The notes under the pieces were generated by a model. That model searched no databases, had not been told where the DNA came from, and saw only the letters and a list, made by a program, of their open reading frames with translations. A DNA stretch of 64,000 bases from Centropus unirufus (Eukaryota > Chordata > Aves > Cuculiformes > Centropidae). The position numbers and the translations under genes were made by a program. Within the stretch, counting starts at the first letter, position 1, and the number at the start of each line of letters is the position of its first letter. This document shows positions 35,301 to 47,111 of this stretch, piece after piece. The stretch spans positions 1,031,497 through 1,095,496 of the forward strand of contig VYZI01000203.1 of NCBI GenBank assembly GCA_013397695.1, read 5' to 3'.

Positions 35301-37690
35301 GAACAATGCCGACAATGCAAAAGCAAATCATGTTAGCTTGCAGGAGCGGAAAGCTTTTCCTCATGAGATGCCTTCCCTCGTGTATATCCAAAAATCCAGG
35401 GCAGAGAAAGTTTAGCCTCGTCTGGGCGTCACTGACCTCACGGAGCTGCCTCGTGTTTGAGGCATTGTTTATTCCTGGCTCAGTTGTCTGGGCACTGAGT
35501 TTGCCTCCTCAAACCTCAGGCTGTCCATGCATCCCACGGGCCTGGACATCGCCATCGGCACGAGCTCAGGAACCAGCGCCTATGGCTCGAATGAGCCCTT
35601 ACTGCTCCAGCAGACGAGGATTTAATCCTTTACAAGGAAGAATTATCTTTTACGAGGAAGGATGCTCCATCCCTGGTGGCAGCATCCGGCCACCCCTCTG
35701 CCCAGAGATCTACAGCCGCGCGGAGCTCTTGAGTCCACAACAGCAGCTGAAATTCCTTGCCCCGATGTCACTAAAGTCTTGGTTGTCACGCCGTGGAGTT
35801 TTGCTGCCCCCCAGGTCTGGGTTGGTGGAGGGGACAGCTTGGTTGCAACGGTCTCTTCCTTCAGGTTTGGTTTTGTTCCATTGGTACAACGGGTTGGAGC
35901 TGGCTCATCGTTCCCGGTGTCTCCAGGAGAGCCATGGGCTGGGTTTGTTGTGCTCTGTGCAGTGTGGAATTCTCTGCTTGGCCGGTAAATAACTGTAAAA
36001 AGCCCCAGCTGTGCTGTGGGTGGGTTTGTGTTAAAGGCTGAAGGTCAGAGCCAGCTGGTCAGTAAGAATTCCCGGTTCCCTTTTGTCCTCTTCCAGTCTC
36101 CAGACTGCTCAGCTTTTGGTGTGTTGGGTTTGTTGTTTTTTTTTCTCTTTTAGGAACTGATCCTTCAGGACAGTCATTGTGTTCAGTATATTTTATGAAG
36201 AAACCAGAGTTTCTAGTGGTGTCTCCCCTGAGTATTTTCAGCAAATTTCATTAGGCACCTTCAAAAAAAAGCTTCCGTATTTCTCGGTTTTGCTACAAGA
36301 ACTGGTCCCTTGGGGGGGGAACCAAAATGCTGCTTTAAAAACGAACAAACGAAACATACAAACAAAAAAAAACCCAAACCACTCATCCTGATAATAAGTT
36401 CAAAGCATCTAGTCCTTTGTTCGTAACCTCTCAGTCACCCCAATTCCAGATCAGCAGAAGATGCTGTTGAGATGTTCCCCTGTACCAACAAGTCGAGAGT
36501 CACAGAAAGGTGCGTCCTGCCGCGGGGTCTGGTGAGCCCTCTGCTCCTGCTGGGATTCGGGATATCGAGGAGAGCATCCGAGACCCCAGAAGAGAGTCCC
36601 AGGCCTGAGGAGAGCTTCTCAGATCCAAGGATTGCATCCTGGGCCCCAAGGGAGCTTCCCAGACCTTGAGCTGGCGCTCGCTGGAGAAAAAGGGTGGGAG
36701 CCAGAGTTTGAGCAAGCACCACAGAACTCCTGCTCATCGCGTCACCTTCGGACTTGAATTTTCATCTGAGGCATCCTCGAGTTTCGATTTTGGGTCTTGC
36801 TTTGGCCACACAAGACCAGGGCTGGCGGTGAGACACAAGGATAAGGACCAGCGTTTGCTTGGGTGAGGTGGGTGCACCTTTTCCCTGCCCGCTCGCGCTT
36901 TGGCAATGTCACTGGTCGCAGGCTACATGCTACCGACACAGAAAACATGAAATCCAAGAGAAACAGCCACCAGAAGTGCTTGCTCAGCGTGGTGGGATTG
37001 GTGTCAGGACACGAACAAACAGGAAGGGACTAGCAGATGTTTCTGGTCGATCCGGAGTCTCTTCAATATTGCAGTGAGTGGTGTTCGCACGTGGCAAGCT
37101 ACATACGAGAAGATGCTACATTCCTTGGAAAAAAATAGTGCTGAGTTGGACTGTTTGTCTGATTTATTTTTTTTTTCCTTCTGTGAAGCTCCCTTTTCCT
37201 CAGAGCCCAGGAAATGAAACCAAAGGGAAAAAAAAACCTCATTGCGGTGCTGCTGGCGGCAGCGCTGACTGAATCGGACCGAGATGCTCTCGCTGGGTGG
37301 GGATGCTCTGCAGGTCCCTCCCGCCAGGATGAGGCGCAGGTAACAGTCTCGGGGTCACTTGGCAGTCGTGGGCCTCCGTCTGCCGCACGGAGGGGTGGGT
37401 TGGTTGGTTGGTTGGTTGGTTGGTTTTTTTTGCTTCTCCTTTCCCCTGCCTCAAAACACGTGGCCCTCACTCCCGCTCCGATGCCCCCCTCTGCGCACCA
37501 GGATGCGCTCGGGGAGGGGTGTGTGGAGAGCAGGGGGCGCTGAGGTTGTAAAAAAAGAAATCAAAAAGGAGAGAAAAAAAAAAATAAAAAAAAAAAAGAA
37601 AGAAGGAGAGGGCATTTACAGGCATCCACTAACAGTTTTGGTAGGTCAGGACGTCTCCTTTCCCCTCCCGGCCTCCCCCTGCCCCACTGC
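29376..37690 (-). other. RIMS3: Non-coding stretch, probably mostly the long RIMS3 3' UTR
   Basis: No supported coding frame exists on either strand. Human RIMS3 has a multi-kilobase 3' UTR, so much of this segment is probably transcribed from the minus strand. Candidate minus-strand poly(A) signals are AATAAA at about 37163 and 35051-35056, and ATTAAA near 30072. The sequence around 30060-30300 has the AU-rich, low-CpG look of a distal 3' UTR end. If the distal site is used, RIMS3 and SMAP2 transcripts end less than 1 kb apart. A CR1 3' end lies inside at 34600-34757, as do A-rich runs at 37560-37600 and a (GGTT)n run near 37399-37425. The zinc-finger and EXO5 genes found here in human are not seen. 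Confidence 0.4.
34600..34757 (+). mobile_element. CR1 LINE 3' terminal fragment
   Basis: Contains 'agccagatccagtgggaggt' followed by 'ggatgggctttgaggtccct' and ends 'gtgattctatgaa', the usual CR1 terminal part, in plus orientation. If the RIMS3 3' UTR spans this region, the element is antisense within it. Confidence 0.85.
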
Positions 37691-40600
37691 CTAGGGGCAG
37701 GAGGGGCTGGTGGAGCTCTCCAGGGAGGACTGGGAGAGGCGGCGGGTCAGAGGTCCGATGCTGGAATCGGCCAGCGAGGACGTGGGGAAGAGCTTGTACC
37801 AGCCCATGACCACGCTGGAGAGATCGAGCTCCTCCAAGACGATCTGGGCCATCCCCATGAAGCACTTGTGGTCCATGCGCCCGTAATCTCCCCAGACAAT
37901 CACCTGCAGGGCAGAGGAGGCGTCAGGCGAGCGGGAACCTGGGGAGAGCTTGGCAAACCCCAGCCAGGAAGGACTGGGATGATGAGGAAGCTGCGGGCTG
38001 AAGGACAGCAGTGACACTGGGGTCTCTCCCTGTCCCCAAGGATCTGCGCGGGGAGTACGTCACCTGCAGGACTTTGCCCTGGGGGCTCTCCTCGAAGAGC
38101 AGGGGCTGCTGGTACGACGGGTCGCAGGTTTTCTTCACCACCTTGGTCTTCTTCTTGGCCAGGCAGACGCCGTTCTCCAGCAGGTAAACCTTGACGTAGG
38201 TGGCTGCGTTGGAAAAGGGGTGAGGAACACCGGCTCGGAGCAGGCTCCCAGCACAGCACCCATCCCCTTCGCCCCCAGGCACCTACCGGGAATGCACTTG
38301 GAGCCCATCTTTGGGATGAGTCCCCTCGCCTGGATCACCTCCACCTCCAGCTGCCCATTCCGGTCAGCCATGCCAACGTGGACATCGCCTACGCGGAGGG
38401 ACGAGACGCGCTCAGCACCGTCCCAGATGCCACCTCCCCTGGGGCTGGGAGGTCCCCACCGCCTCTCCCTCCCAGCGGCGCCAGAAAGCAGTGGGGGACG
38501 GGCCCCACACCAACACCCGCTCCCCATCCTCGGCACCCAGGGGCGCGATCGGTCGGGAATTGGGAGGAAGGGCAAAGCCGAGCTGATGTGAAGACGCTTG
38601 GGTTTGAGCAGCAAAGGGAGAACCGGGTGAGAACCTCCTCCCTGCGGGCTCCATCCCATGGCAGCCTTGGAGGGGAATCTTTTCCATTGTGATGGGGAAA
38701 AGGGACTTGGATTAGCCCGGTTGTGCCTTGGCCGGGCAGGGGGGCAGGTGAGAACCCAGCAAGAGCAGGAGCGGTGGGTGCTGAGCACCGGAGCCAGCAC
38801 CCCTCAGCTCCGGGGCTGCTGCGCTGGGATGCTTCCCGCGCCCTGTGGAGGGGCAGCTGCGGGGAAAACCATGGCCAGGCACCTCTGGAGCTCACTGTGC
38901 GGTTCTTCTCCCACTTACATCGTCCTGCTCGTACGTACGTATGTCCCAGGGCTGGTGTCCCCATCGCTCACTGCCTTGTGGCCCCGGGGGGAGGCAGGGA
39001 CAGGGAAGGGGCGAGCTGGTGTCCCGGCGGGGTTTAGTAGGAGCAAGACGAACCTGGATGTTCTCAAAACACACTTGGAATTTCAATAGCAAGGCAGGGC
39101 CAGCAGCAGGGGCTGCGTGAGGAACCGGCTGATCCCGCGGTGGGGAATGGTGGGAGCCAGGGGGATTCGGTGTGTGATGGGAGCTGGGGAATCTCATCCC
39201 AAGGGAAGCCAGGACAAACCCAGAGGGGTCCGCCTGTCCCCTTCCCTCCTTTCCCCTCGCAGTGGGGCCACCAGGACCCTTTGCTGTGGGGACCGAGGGG
39301 GGCCCTGGTTACTGTGCCCCCTTTGGGCAGCTCCCCCCATTCCCAGCAGCTCCGGCCCCTCCACAGGGCATGGAGCAGGACCCTTGGAGCACCCTGCGGC
39401 AGAGCTGGGAATTCAGACTCTGAGGCACCACTTTCTGCACCCATTTTGGATTCATAGTGGAAAAATCGGGGGGAAAAAAAGTGTTTTTTTTTCTCTGATG
39501 CTCAGATTGATGCTCAGGACGCTCAGAGGAGCTGGCGCAGGCCAGAAGGGCAGAAGAACCCTCAGGAAAAGCCAGAGCTGCTTCTCCCCCCTGGGATGTC
39601 CTGCCCGGAGCCCTGCATGGGGGACACTGGCACGAGGAGCAGCGGGGGAAGCCAGAGCAAGCCACGCGCTGCCCGCCGCATGCTGGGCACCGAGGGACGC
39701 TGCCAGGATTGAGCCAGATCCCAGGAGCCGGTGCCCTTCCCTCGAGCATCCTGCGCCCAGCCCCGCAGCAGCCAGGGCCGCTGCCCTTGCCCTGCAGGGT
39801 GGGAGATGCCACCTCCCGCTCTGGCAGGGACCCCGCGGCTCCACTCACCCATGGGCGGCGTGGCCAGCGTCTGCCGCCCCACCAGCTGCCCCGGGCCCAG
39901 CCCGTCGAGGAAGTCACTGAACTGGCTCTCGGCGCCCAGCCGGGTCGTGGGGAAGATGAACCTGCACCAGGGAGAGCAAAGGGCTTCTGGGGGTCCCCCC
40001 GAGAGCCCAGCGAGGGGACCCCCTGCCACCCCGTGCTGCCTTACGTCCCGTCGGAGCTGTTGCTGTTGGTGCTGCCGTCCGTGGACTCGCGGCTGCCCTG
40101 CCGGGTGACCCTGGTCCTCATCTCCACCGCGATGCCCGTCTCCGTGCTCCTCCGAATGTTGCTGCGCAGCTTTTTGGGGCCACCCTCTGGAAGCCAAGAC
40201 AGGGGTGAGTTCGGGAAGCGCTCACTGCCCCTGAAACCCCCTGTGGGCTGAGCACCAAACCAGGGAGAGGAATCAGGGAATGCTTTGGGTTGGAAGGGAC
40301 CTCAAAGCCCAGCCAGTCCCATGCCATGGGCAGGGACACCTCCCGCTGGATCAGGGGCTCCAAGCCCCATCCAACCTGGCCTTCAACACCTCCAGGGATG
40401 GGGCAGCCACTGCTGCTCTGGGCAACCCGGGCCAGGGCCTCCCCACCCTCACAGGAAAATATTTTTTCCTAAAATCTCACCTCAATCTCCCCTTTTTCAG
40501 CCTAAAGCCATTCCCCTCATCGTCTCCCTGCACCCCCTGATCCAGAGCCCCTCCCCAGCTTTCCTGGAGCCCCTTTCCATCCTGGAAGCTGCTCTAAGCT

Positions 40601-41740
40601 CTCCCTGGAGCCTTCTCTTCTCCAGGCTGAAGAGCCTCGACAGGAACTGATCAGCGCCGTCTCCTTTTCTCCATGTGGCTGCACCATTCCTGCCACCACA
40701 CATCCCAGGTGGTGCCAGATGGCAGAAGGAGGAGCGTGGCCCGAGCATCCATCCCTGGCATCGCCCCACTCCTGCCATGGGAGTGTGTGCGCCACGGCAG
40801 CTCCCAGGGAGTTGGATTTGTCCTGCTAAGCCAGGACAAACGTGGAAGCGTTTGCCCTATCCTGGCAGCCCTCGTGGAGCAGGCGCTGCTCCGCTGAGCA
40901 CCAACAGCCTGGACAGCCGCAGTCCCACTGTCCCCAGCCCCGTCCTGCCCAGCTCTAAGCACTTTTTGCTTGGCTCGTGGGGATGACCACAGCCCCTCAG
41001 AAGCCCCTGGGCTTGGCAGGGCTCCCAATTAACTCCTCTCTTTATAGAGCATCTCCCAAATCCCAAAATGCCAAGGAGAACTGGAATGAAAAACCAATAA
41101 CAAGAGAGAAAAAGCCTGCACTAAACTGAACTTTTTGCTTCCCCCGCCCTTTAAAAAGCTATTTTAAGCATTTAAATATTTCCCAGAGCCAGCCCATTTG
41201 ACAAGTCCTCTCCCCGAGCTGCCTCCCTGCCTGCAGCTGGGACTGGGTGTCACTGGGGGGATGCCGAGCCCTGACCCCAGCGCTGGCGGAACTCCAGCAC
41301 CGTCCCCACCTCGCGTTTTGGCACCTGGAGGGGGTTTTTTTNAACTCCAGCACCGTCCCCACCTCGCGTTTTGGCACCTGGAGGGGGTTTTTTTTTTATA
41401 TATATATTTTTTTTATAATGTTTTTTTTTAGATATCTTCCTCAGAACGGGGCAGCAGGAGATCTTTGGGCAGCTGGGAGTGGGCAACTCTCCTAAAATGC
41501 AGCGGGGCGGCAGCGCTCACCGGTCTGGTTGAGCTGCAGCGTGCTCTTGCTCCACTGGGACAGCCCCACGATGGCCACCATCTTCGCGCCCAGGCTGGAG
41601 CGTCTCTTCTTGCTGGCGGTGATGGAGACGGAGTCGGCGCCGCCCCGCGCGCTCGCCTCGATGCTGTACATCTCGCCGCTGATGCTGGAGCTGCGGATGA
41701 CGTTCCTGGCCGCCGAGGAGCTGGCATCGCCGTTGAACAT
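37691..41740 (-). CDS. RIMS3: Regulating synaptic membrane exocytosis protein 3 (gamma-RIM), complete
   Basis: A presynaptic RIM-family protein that consists essentially of one C2B domain and modulates neurotransmitter release. Coding exons in transcript order: 41521-41740, 40045-40186, 39849-39961, 38287-38388, 38064-38203, 37691-37903; 930 nt, 309 residues plus TAG (human 308). The start MFNGD and the segments RSSSISGEM, KKRRSSLGAKMVAIVGL, and SDGTFIFPTTRLGAESQFSD match human RIMS3 closely. The C2 domain runs from about residue 160 (DVHVGMADRNGQLEVEVI) through ATYVKVYLLENG, KKTCDPSYQQPLLF and VIVWGDYGRMDHKCFMG. The tail is LTRRLSQSSLESSTSPSCP. All borders are GT-AG and all phases agree. The exon with the ATG extends upstream to an acceptor at 41785, so the gene has at least one non-coding first exon. 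RIM C2B domains are generally calcium-independent. Confidence 0.97.
40267..40655 (-). mobile_element. CR1 LINE 3' end in RIMS3 intron
   Basis: On the plus strand it reads as the reverse of the CR1 3' end: 'ttgggttggaagggacctca', then 'tggatcaggggctccaagcc', then 'gcaacccgggccagggcctc'. It inserted in the same orientation as RIMS3, upstream of the exon at 40045-40186. Confidence 0.93.
41287..41395. repeat. 50-bp direct duplication joined by one N
   Basis: The segment from AACTCCAGCACCGTCCCC to the T run is present twice, on either side of a single N at 41342, with no visible difference. It lies in the RIMS3 intron between coding exons 1 and 2 and is followed by T- and TA-rich low-complexity DNA. 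A lone N between identical copies suggests an assembly join rather than true biology. Confidence 0.9.
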
Positions 41741-41784
41741 GGTCAGAGCCCGGCGAGCCCCCCAGCCCCGCTGGGTGGGATCAG
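41741..41784 (-). other. RIMS3: RIMS3 5' UTR portion of the first coding exon
   Basis: Forty-four bases lie between the acceptor CCCCTGCAG (complement of 41785 onward) and the ATG at 41740. They contain no upstream ATG on the sense strand. The acceptor shows that transcription starts further upstream. Confidence 0.75.
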
Positions 41785-42624
41785 CTGCAGGGGAGGCACC
41801 GAGGCAGGTGAGGCTGGTGGCAATGTCACCACTGTCCCCTCCACAGCAGCCGCACAAGGATGGATGGAACCCAAGATGCTGAAAAAGTCACGAAATTCCA
41901 GTGGGATCGTTCTTCCCCATCCATGGGGGCAGGGGCTGGCACAGGGAAGGTGGGCAGGATGCCCGAATATTGACCCACAGGACCCAGGAAGCCTCTCACA
42001 TCCAGGAGGGACCAAACGGTGCACACAGAGCTCGGTGTCACCAACCCCCCTGGCTTGGGGGGACAAGGGGACCCCGAGGCTTAGGGCCAGCCCCATCCAG
42101 CACTGCTGATGGTGCCCAAAACTGCAGCCAGCGCCGTTCCTCTCACACATCTTCTCCAAACTGCAGCTGCAGCATCCCCACATGCTCTGCTCCATCACAA
42201 TATGGATCCAGCCCTGGCCCAGTAAACCAAGCCGGGCTGGAACTGGGATCTGCTGGGAAGCCCTGGCACAGTCAGTGCCAGGAGGGGCCCCACGGATGTG
42301 CCAGGCCTCCTGCCTGGCAGCACTTGCTGGCTTCCCTTCTCCATGAATATTTAAAGTCCAGTGGGATGGGAACATCCATCTTCCCAGGAAAGGTGAATTA
42401 TTAACTCCAGGCCAAGCGAAGCCACTTTATGATAATGGATGGAGGCAATGCCTGGGAAAAAATATTTCTCTTTCCAGAGAGAGAGAGAGATGGGCTCAAA
42501 GGTTGGGGATCAGTTCTGGCCAGGAACGGGGCAGTGGGGCGAGGTGGGGGCTTCGGCCGCCCACTGCCACTGTCACAGGGACGCGGTTGGGCTGAGACCT
42601 AGTGGGAGCCATGGGCTCGGCTCC

Positions 42625-42735
42625 AGCACCACTGAACACATAGATTTATCAATTACAGAAGGGACGCAAACAGAGGCAAGCGGGCGATTAGTCACTAATA
42701 TCATTAATGAACCTCTAGGGAGCAGAAGCCGCCCC
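42625..42735. promoter_or_regulatory. AT-rich homeodomain-site cluster, candidate conserved element
   Basis: Within GC-rich surroundings, this stretch contains ATCAATTAC, GATTAGTCACTAATAT and CATTAATGA, a cluster of TAAT/ATTA homeodomain cores. It lies in the 5' intron of RIMS3. There is no coding potential. Its role as an enhancer is inferred only from composition and site density. Confidence 0.35.
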
Positions 42736-43836
42736 ACATTCCCCTTCTGGCTGGGGGTTTCTGTGCATGGCAGGGACCCCCTGCTCCCCCCCTGCTCCCC
42801 CCCTGCTCCTCGCACCCAGCGGTGCCAGCTGAGGAGTGGGATCCCATCCCAGCCACCTGCTTCTGGCAGGATTTGGGCCGTGCCAGGCCCGCAGCTCACG
42901 CTGCCCCTCACGTACACACACGCCCGTGGGATTTTCTGCTTTTTGCCGGTGAACAAATGCTTGCACGAGGGCTCGGGCACCCCGGGTGAAGCCACGGGCA
43001 TCGGGTGAGCAGCAGCTCCAGAGCCGTGCCAGCACGGCCAGGGTGGGCGAGAGCAGCCAGCAGCGCTCACGGCTCGAGGAAAGCTCAGACCTGAGCCACT
43101 GCTTTTGGGACCAACGGCGTAAGCATTTTTCATCACCATTCTCCTGCTCCAAAATTCTCGCAAAGGCTGAGGATTCTCTTAGGAAACACGTGCCGAGGGG
43201 AATGGATCTCAGCTGCAGCCTGGGGCAGCCCCTGCTGCACAGCGGTCCCTTCCCTGTGCCTCAGTTTCCCCACTCGCCACCCCACGTTGGGCTGAACGAG
43301 CACCGATCCCTTCGCACGGGCAGCGCCCGGGCCTCTCCACGCAGGAAAAGCCGTGCCACAGCCGAGCCCCGTCATTTGTACGGCCGGGAAAACACACAAG
43401 GCTCCTGCTGCTGGTTTCAGGAAAGCACCGGGCTCTGGTGGAAGCAAATTAGATCAGGAGAGCACAGCGCTAATGGGATCATTTCCAATGCAACACACAT
43501 CGGGATAATCCACCGCAAAGGAAGAGGCGCGCACGCTCCGCAGCCCAGGGGAAGGATTTTCTTTACCCTATCCATGATTTTTTCCCCGTCTGGGCTTTTC
43601 CCTGCCGGCTCCTGGTCCCTGCAGGGCGCGGGTGCCGGGTGGGGAGGTGCCCGCTGCTCCCAGCTCGGAGCCACCGCGCGCATCCCCGCTCGGCACCCGC
43701 AGCGCTGCGGGGATCGGCACCAGGCACCCCCTCATCCCCTCTCCTCCGGGTTTTCCATCTCCTCCACACCGCCAAACCCCGGGATCCGCTGAATAAACCG
43801 TGCCCGCCGTGCCAAGCCCCCTCCTCCCTGCCCCCC

Positions 43837-44351
43837 GCTTACCGCCACGCGCCCCGTCCCTGCGGGCTGCAGCCTCCACCGCAAACACCGCCGGGTTTCG
43901 CGGCGAGGGTCCCCGCGGGGGCTGCGGGGGCTGCGGGGTGCACGGAGCTGCTTCCCGGGATGCTGAGCCGCGGCCGGAGCCGTCCTGGCTGGAGCATCCC
44001 TCCCGCAGCCAGCGCCCGGGGCACAACGTGCACACACGCACGACCGGCAGGAAAACGCATCCCCTCTTGCGTTTCCAGCGGAGCCCAGCCCTGCGCGCCC
44101 CGAAGGAAAAAAAAGAGGAGAGGGAGGCATCTTACCGCCCTGCGCGGCTGCAGGAGGAGGGGGCAGCGTCTGCCCCGCTCTGCCCGCCCAGGAGGCTCAG
44201 CCCCACAGCCCCGGCTGCAGACGAGGGGGACAAAAAAACCCAAAAAACAAAAAACAAACAAAAAAAAAAACCGGGTCTGGTTAATCTTTAAAGGGCTCCG
44301 GAGAGCGGGGCTGTGCCGGTGCTGCTTCAGCATCTCCTTCAGCATCTCCAT
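43837..44351 (-). promoter_or_regulatory. RIMS3: CpG island with candidate RIMS3 first exons
   Basis: This GC/CpG-rich block has two minus-strand splice donors, GTAAGC (complement of 43837-43842) and GTAAGA (complement of 44130-44135). Either could splice a non-coding first exon to the acceptor at 41785. Transcription would start upstream, towards 44350 or beyond. Minus-strand frames here are open only because of the GC content. The assignment to RIMS3 rests on position and orientation. Confidence 0.45.
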
Positions 44352-45432
44352 GGTTACAGCCCTGACCCAGTTCTGCTCCCGGCCCCGAGCAGGGGCAGAG
44401 CGGTCCAGCGGGATGGGGTGCGCTCGGTGGAGCTGGGGGCAGCCCTGTGCCGGGCTTCGGGCACGGGATGAGCCGCTGGGATCCCCCAGGCAGGGGTCAC
44501 CGCCCTCCCGGGAAAAGTGGGGGGGCTGGGGGGGACCCCAGGGGGCTCAACAGAGCTGTAGGGCCCCACTGCCAGGGCCTCTCGGCGACCAGAGGGTGGC
44601 AGGGGCTGCACGGGAGCCCTGGTCCCAAATCCCACTGAAATAGAAACGGGGGGACAATATCGATGGGGAATATTGAGCGGTGTGGGGAGGGAGGGTGGGG
44701 CTCAGCAGGTGAGGAAGGGCCCTGGTCACAGGTGGGAGGGGATAAAAGAGCAGCTGGTGGTGGGGAAGGCGGGATGCGGCCCCGCTGGAGGAGGCAGAGG
44801 GAATTCGGAGGCTGCCTGCTATGAGCTGGGAGCATCCTGATGTGCTGAGGGATGGCTTCATGGAGACAGCGACCCAAGTGAGGCATCGCGTCGGGGATAA
44901 GCAGTGGGACAGTATTCCTCAGGCCTGGGAATGGCTCAGGTAGGAGCAGCCTTTCTGTTGTGAGGCCTCTTCTCCGTGCTGTGCACAGGGATGGACTGGG
45001 AGCGGGCGAGAACCGGAGCCGTAGCCCTGTGTGTGGTCCCAGCAGTGACAGCGTGACATGCAAGACCCGACTGTCCCAGCCATGGCAAAGTCCCTGCCAC
45101 CCCCACCAACAAAGCCCTCGTCCCCCTCCAGCCAGCCTGGGTGCTGCTCCTGGCAGAGAGGATCCCCCTGGGAGCACCGAGGGAATCGACTGTGCCCGGG
45201 AGGGACCTGCAGGCACACAGCACCTCCCTGCAGCCACATTTCACTGGGTGGGGGACAGTGAGGGAGCCAGGGGCACCCGTGCCAGCCCCTGCCTGGTGAC
45301 CAGATCTTGGGGTGAGCCCCTTCCAAGATGCCAGGAGAACTAGGAGCAGTGCCCTGGCCATGCCACCCCTTTCCCTGCATCCCTGTGTGACGTCTGCCAC
45401 TCGGTTAAATCAGATCCGTGCTGAATCCCATT

Positions 45433-45446
45433 GTTTCCTTGGCAAC
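45433..45446. promoter_or_regulatory. RFX X-box-like site
   Basis: GTTTCCTTGGCAAC is a near-perfect inverted repeat of the RFX-factor X-box (GTTNCC-NN-GGNAAC). It lies 1-1.5 kb upstream of the candidate RIMS3 first exons. RFX factors act on many neuronal and ciliary genes; a role here is inference. Confidence 0.45.
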
Positions 45447-47111
45447 ATTAAAGAATCAGAGGAGTAAAAGCCACCCGGCAGGGCTGTGGCTGGGGGATGG
45501 CTGGCTCCCAGCGAGCCCAGCCTGCCAGGTTAGCGGGCACCGACCGCAGCTCCTGGCACTATGGCAAGCAGCAGGGCATCGCCGGTGGTCCGGGCTCATC
45601 CCGCGGACAGGATGCCTGGACCAGGCTCCCACAGGGCAGAGCCCGGTGCCTCTGTTGGCTGCACCCTGCTGCTGGTTTGGGCCGTGCTGGAGAGCTCGGA
45701 GGGAGCAGGACCTCACTGGGACACGCAGGAGCAGGGACAAGGCCACTGCCAGCAGCTGCCCCGGGGAGCGCGGGGCTGCAGCCACGCAGCCCTCAAACTG
45801 GGCCGTTTCCATGGGGAGACAGCGAGGACATTGGGAACAAGCCCAGGGCTTCTGGTGGCCCGGGATGGGGCTCTGAGCCCAGCCCTTTGCCTGGTGCTTG
45901 GCCACTGAGGGCTTGCGCGGCCACACCAGGACCAGGGCTGGCACCAATCTCCGGTGGCGCGGAGGGGCTGTGGAGAGGAGCTTTTCCCGTTATCCAGCAG
46001 CCGCTGCTTTCCCAGCTGCACGGCTCCGAGCTCTGCAATGCAGCTCACACCACTCATCTGCTGTGTGTGAATCCCATCAATATTTCATGGAGCTGCTTCC
46101 TCCAGGGGAAGGGCTGCTATCAGCTCCGGCTTTCTGCTGCTCCTACCAGCACTCCTCCTCTTGCAGAGAACATCTGATTTCCTTCCCCCAGCAGCCAGTG
46201 CCCAGCAGTCCCTCCTTTCCCTCTCCCTTCTGCGTTAGCCAACATCATTTTACCTTTCTGGGGCTTCACACCATGAGCTCTGAAGTTCCCTCGGGTTCAA
46301 ATCAAAGCACACGAACCATGTTCTGCCCCTGGTTGCTTTAGCCTGCCTGCAGCAGAGGTGCCCAATGCTACAGCTCCGTGTTGTGCTTTCCCAGGACGAA
46401 GCCACCAGTTCCACAGCTCCAGGGTGGGCAACAAAACCCACCCACACTCCCTGTGGCTCCCCCAGCTCCGTGTCTGCCAGGAGAACGGTGACCCTGGACC
46501 CGTGAGAGGTTGGTGCCAGCAGCCCAGCCTCCATCCAGCCCACAGGTCCCTGCTTGCTCCAGAGCCCAGCAGGGGCCAGGGGGTGAAACAGGCTGTTTGC
46601 AGAAAAAAAGTTGGGTTTTAAATGCTAAGGCTGCACTATTATAGCAAAGCTTCTTAAGAGATCAGCAGAAAACTTGCTTGCCGTAGGAAGACTTCTGTGA
46701 GCCGGAGCGGTGCCAAGACTGCGGGAGCCTGGCACTGCCCACGGCAAACACCCATCGCGCTGCACCCACCGTGGGGAGGGGGCAGGGCAGCTCTCCTGGG
46801 CAGCTCCACAATCCCAGCAGAGCGGGAGGATGGGCTGGTGGGATGCTGGAACAGCTGCTCCTGGTGAGGTGTTGGTGCCTGGAGAGCACGAGCGTGCACG
46901 CAGCCAAGGCCAAACGCTCCCGCGTTGCTCCCCACGCAAGAACATGGGTGCGATTTGCTCTTTGCAGGCTGAGACCTCCAGCCCCAGGAGCCCCTTTGTG
47001 TGCGGGGAGGATGAGGAGCAGGGGAGGCTCCCACCACGATCCCCCCAAGCCAAGCACAGCATCCAGGGGCGGACGGGGACCAATGAGCCCAGCGGGGTGT
47101 GAGCAGGGCTG

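Noticed and set aside
35153..35992. A 279-codon plus-strand frame between SMAP2 and RIMS3
   Set aside because: No family resemblance, no splice context, and several equally long frames overlap on the other strand. The region better fits 3' UTR or intergenic DNA.
46290..46303. GGTTCAAATC resembling a tRNA B box
   Set aside because: No matching A box or cloverleaf arms at the right spacing were seen.
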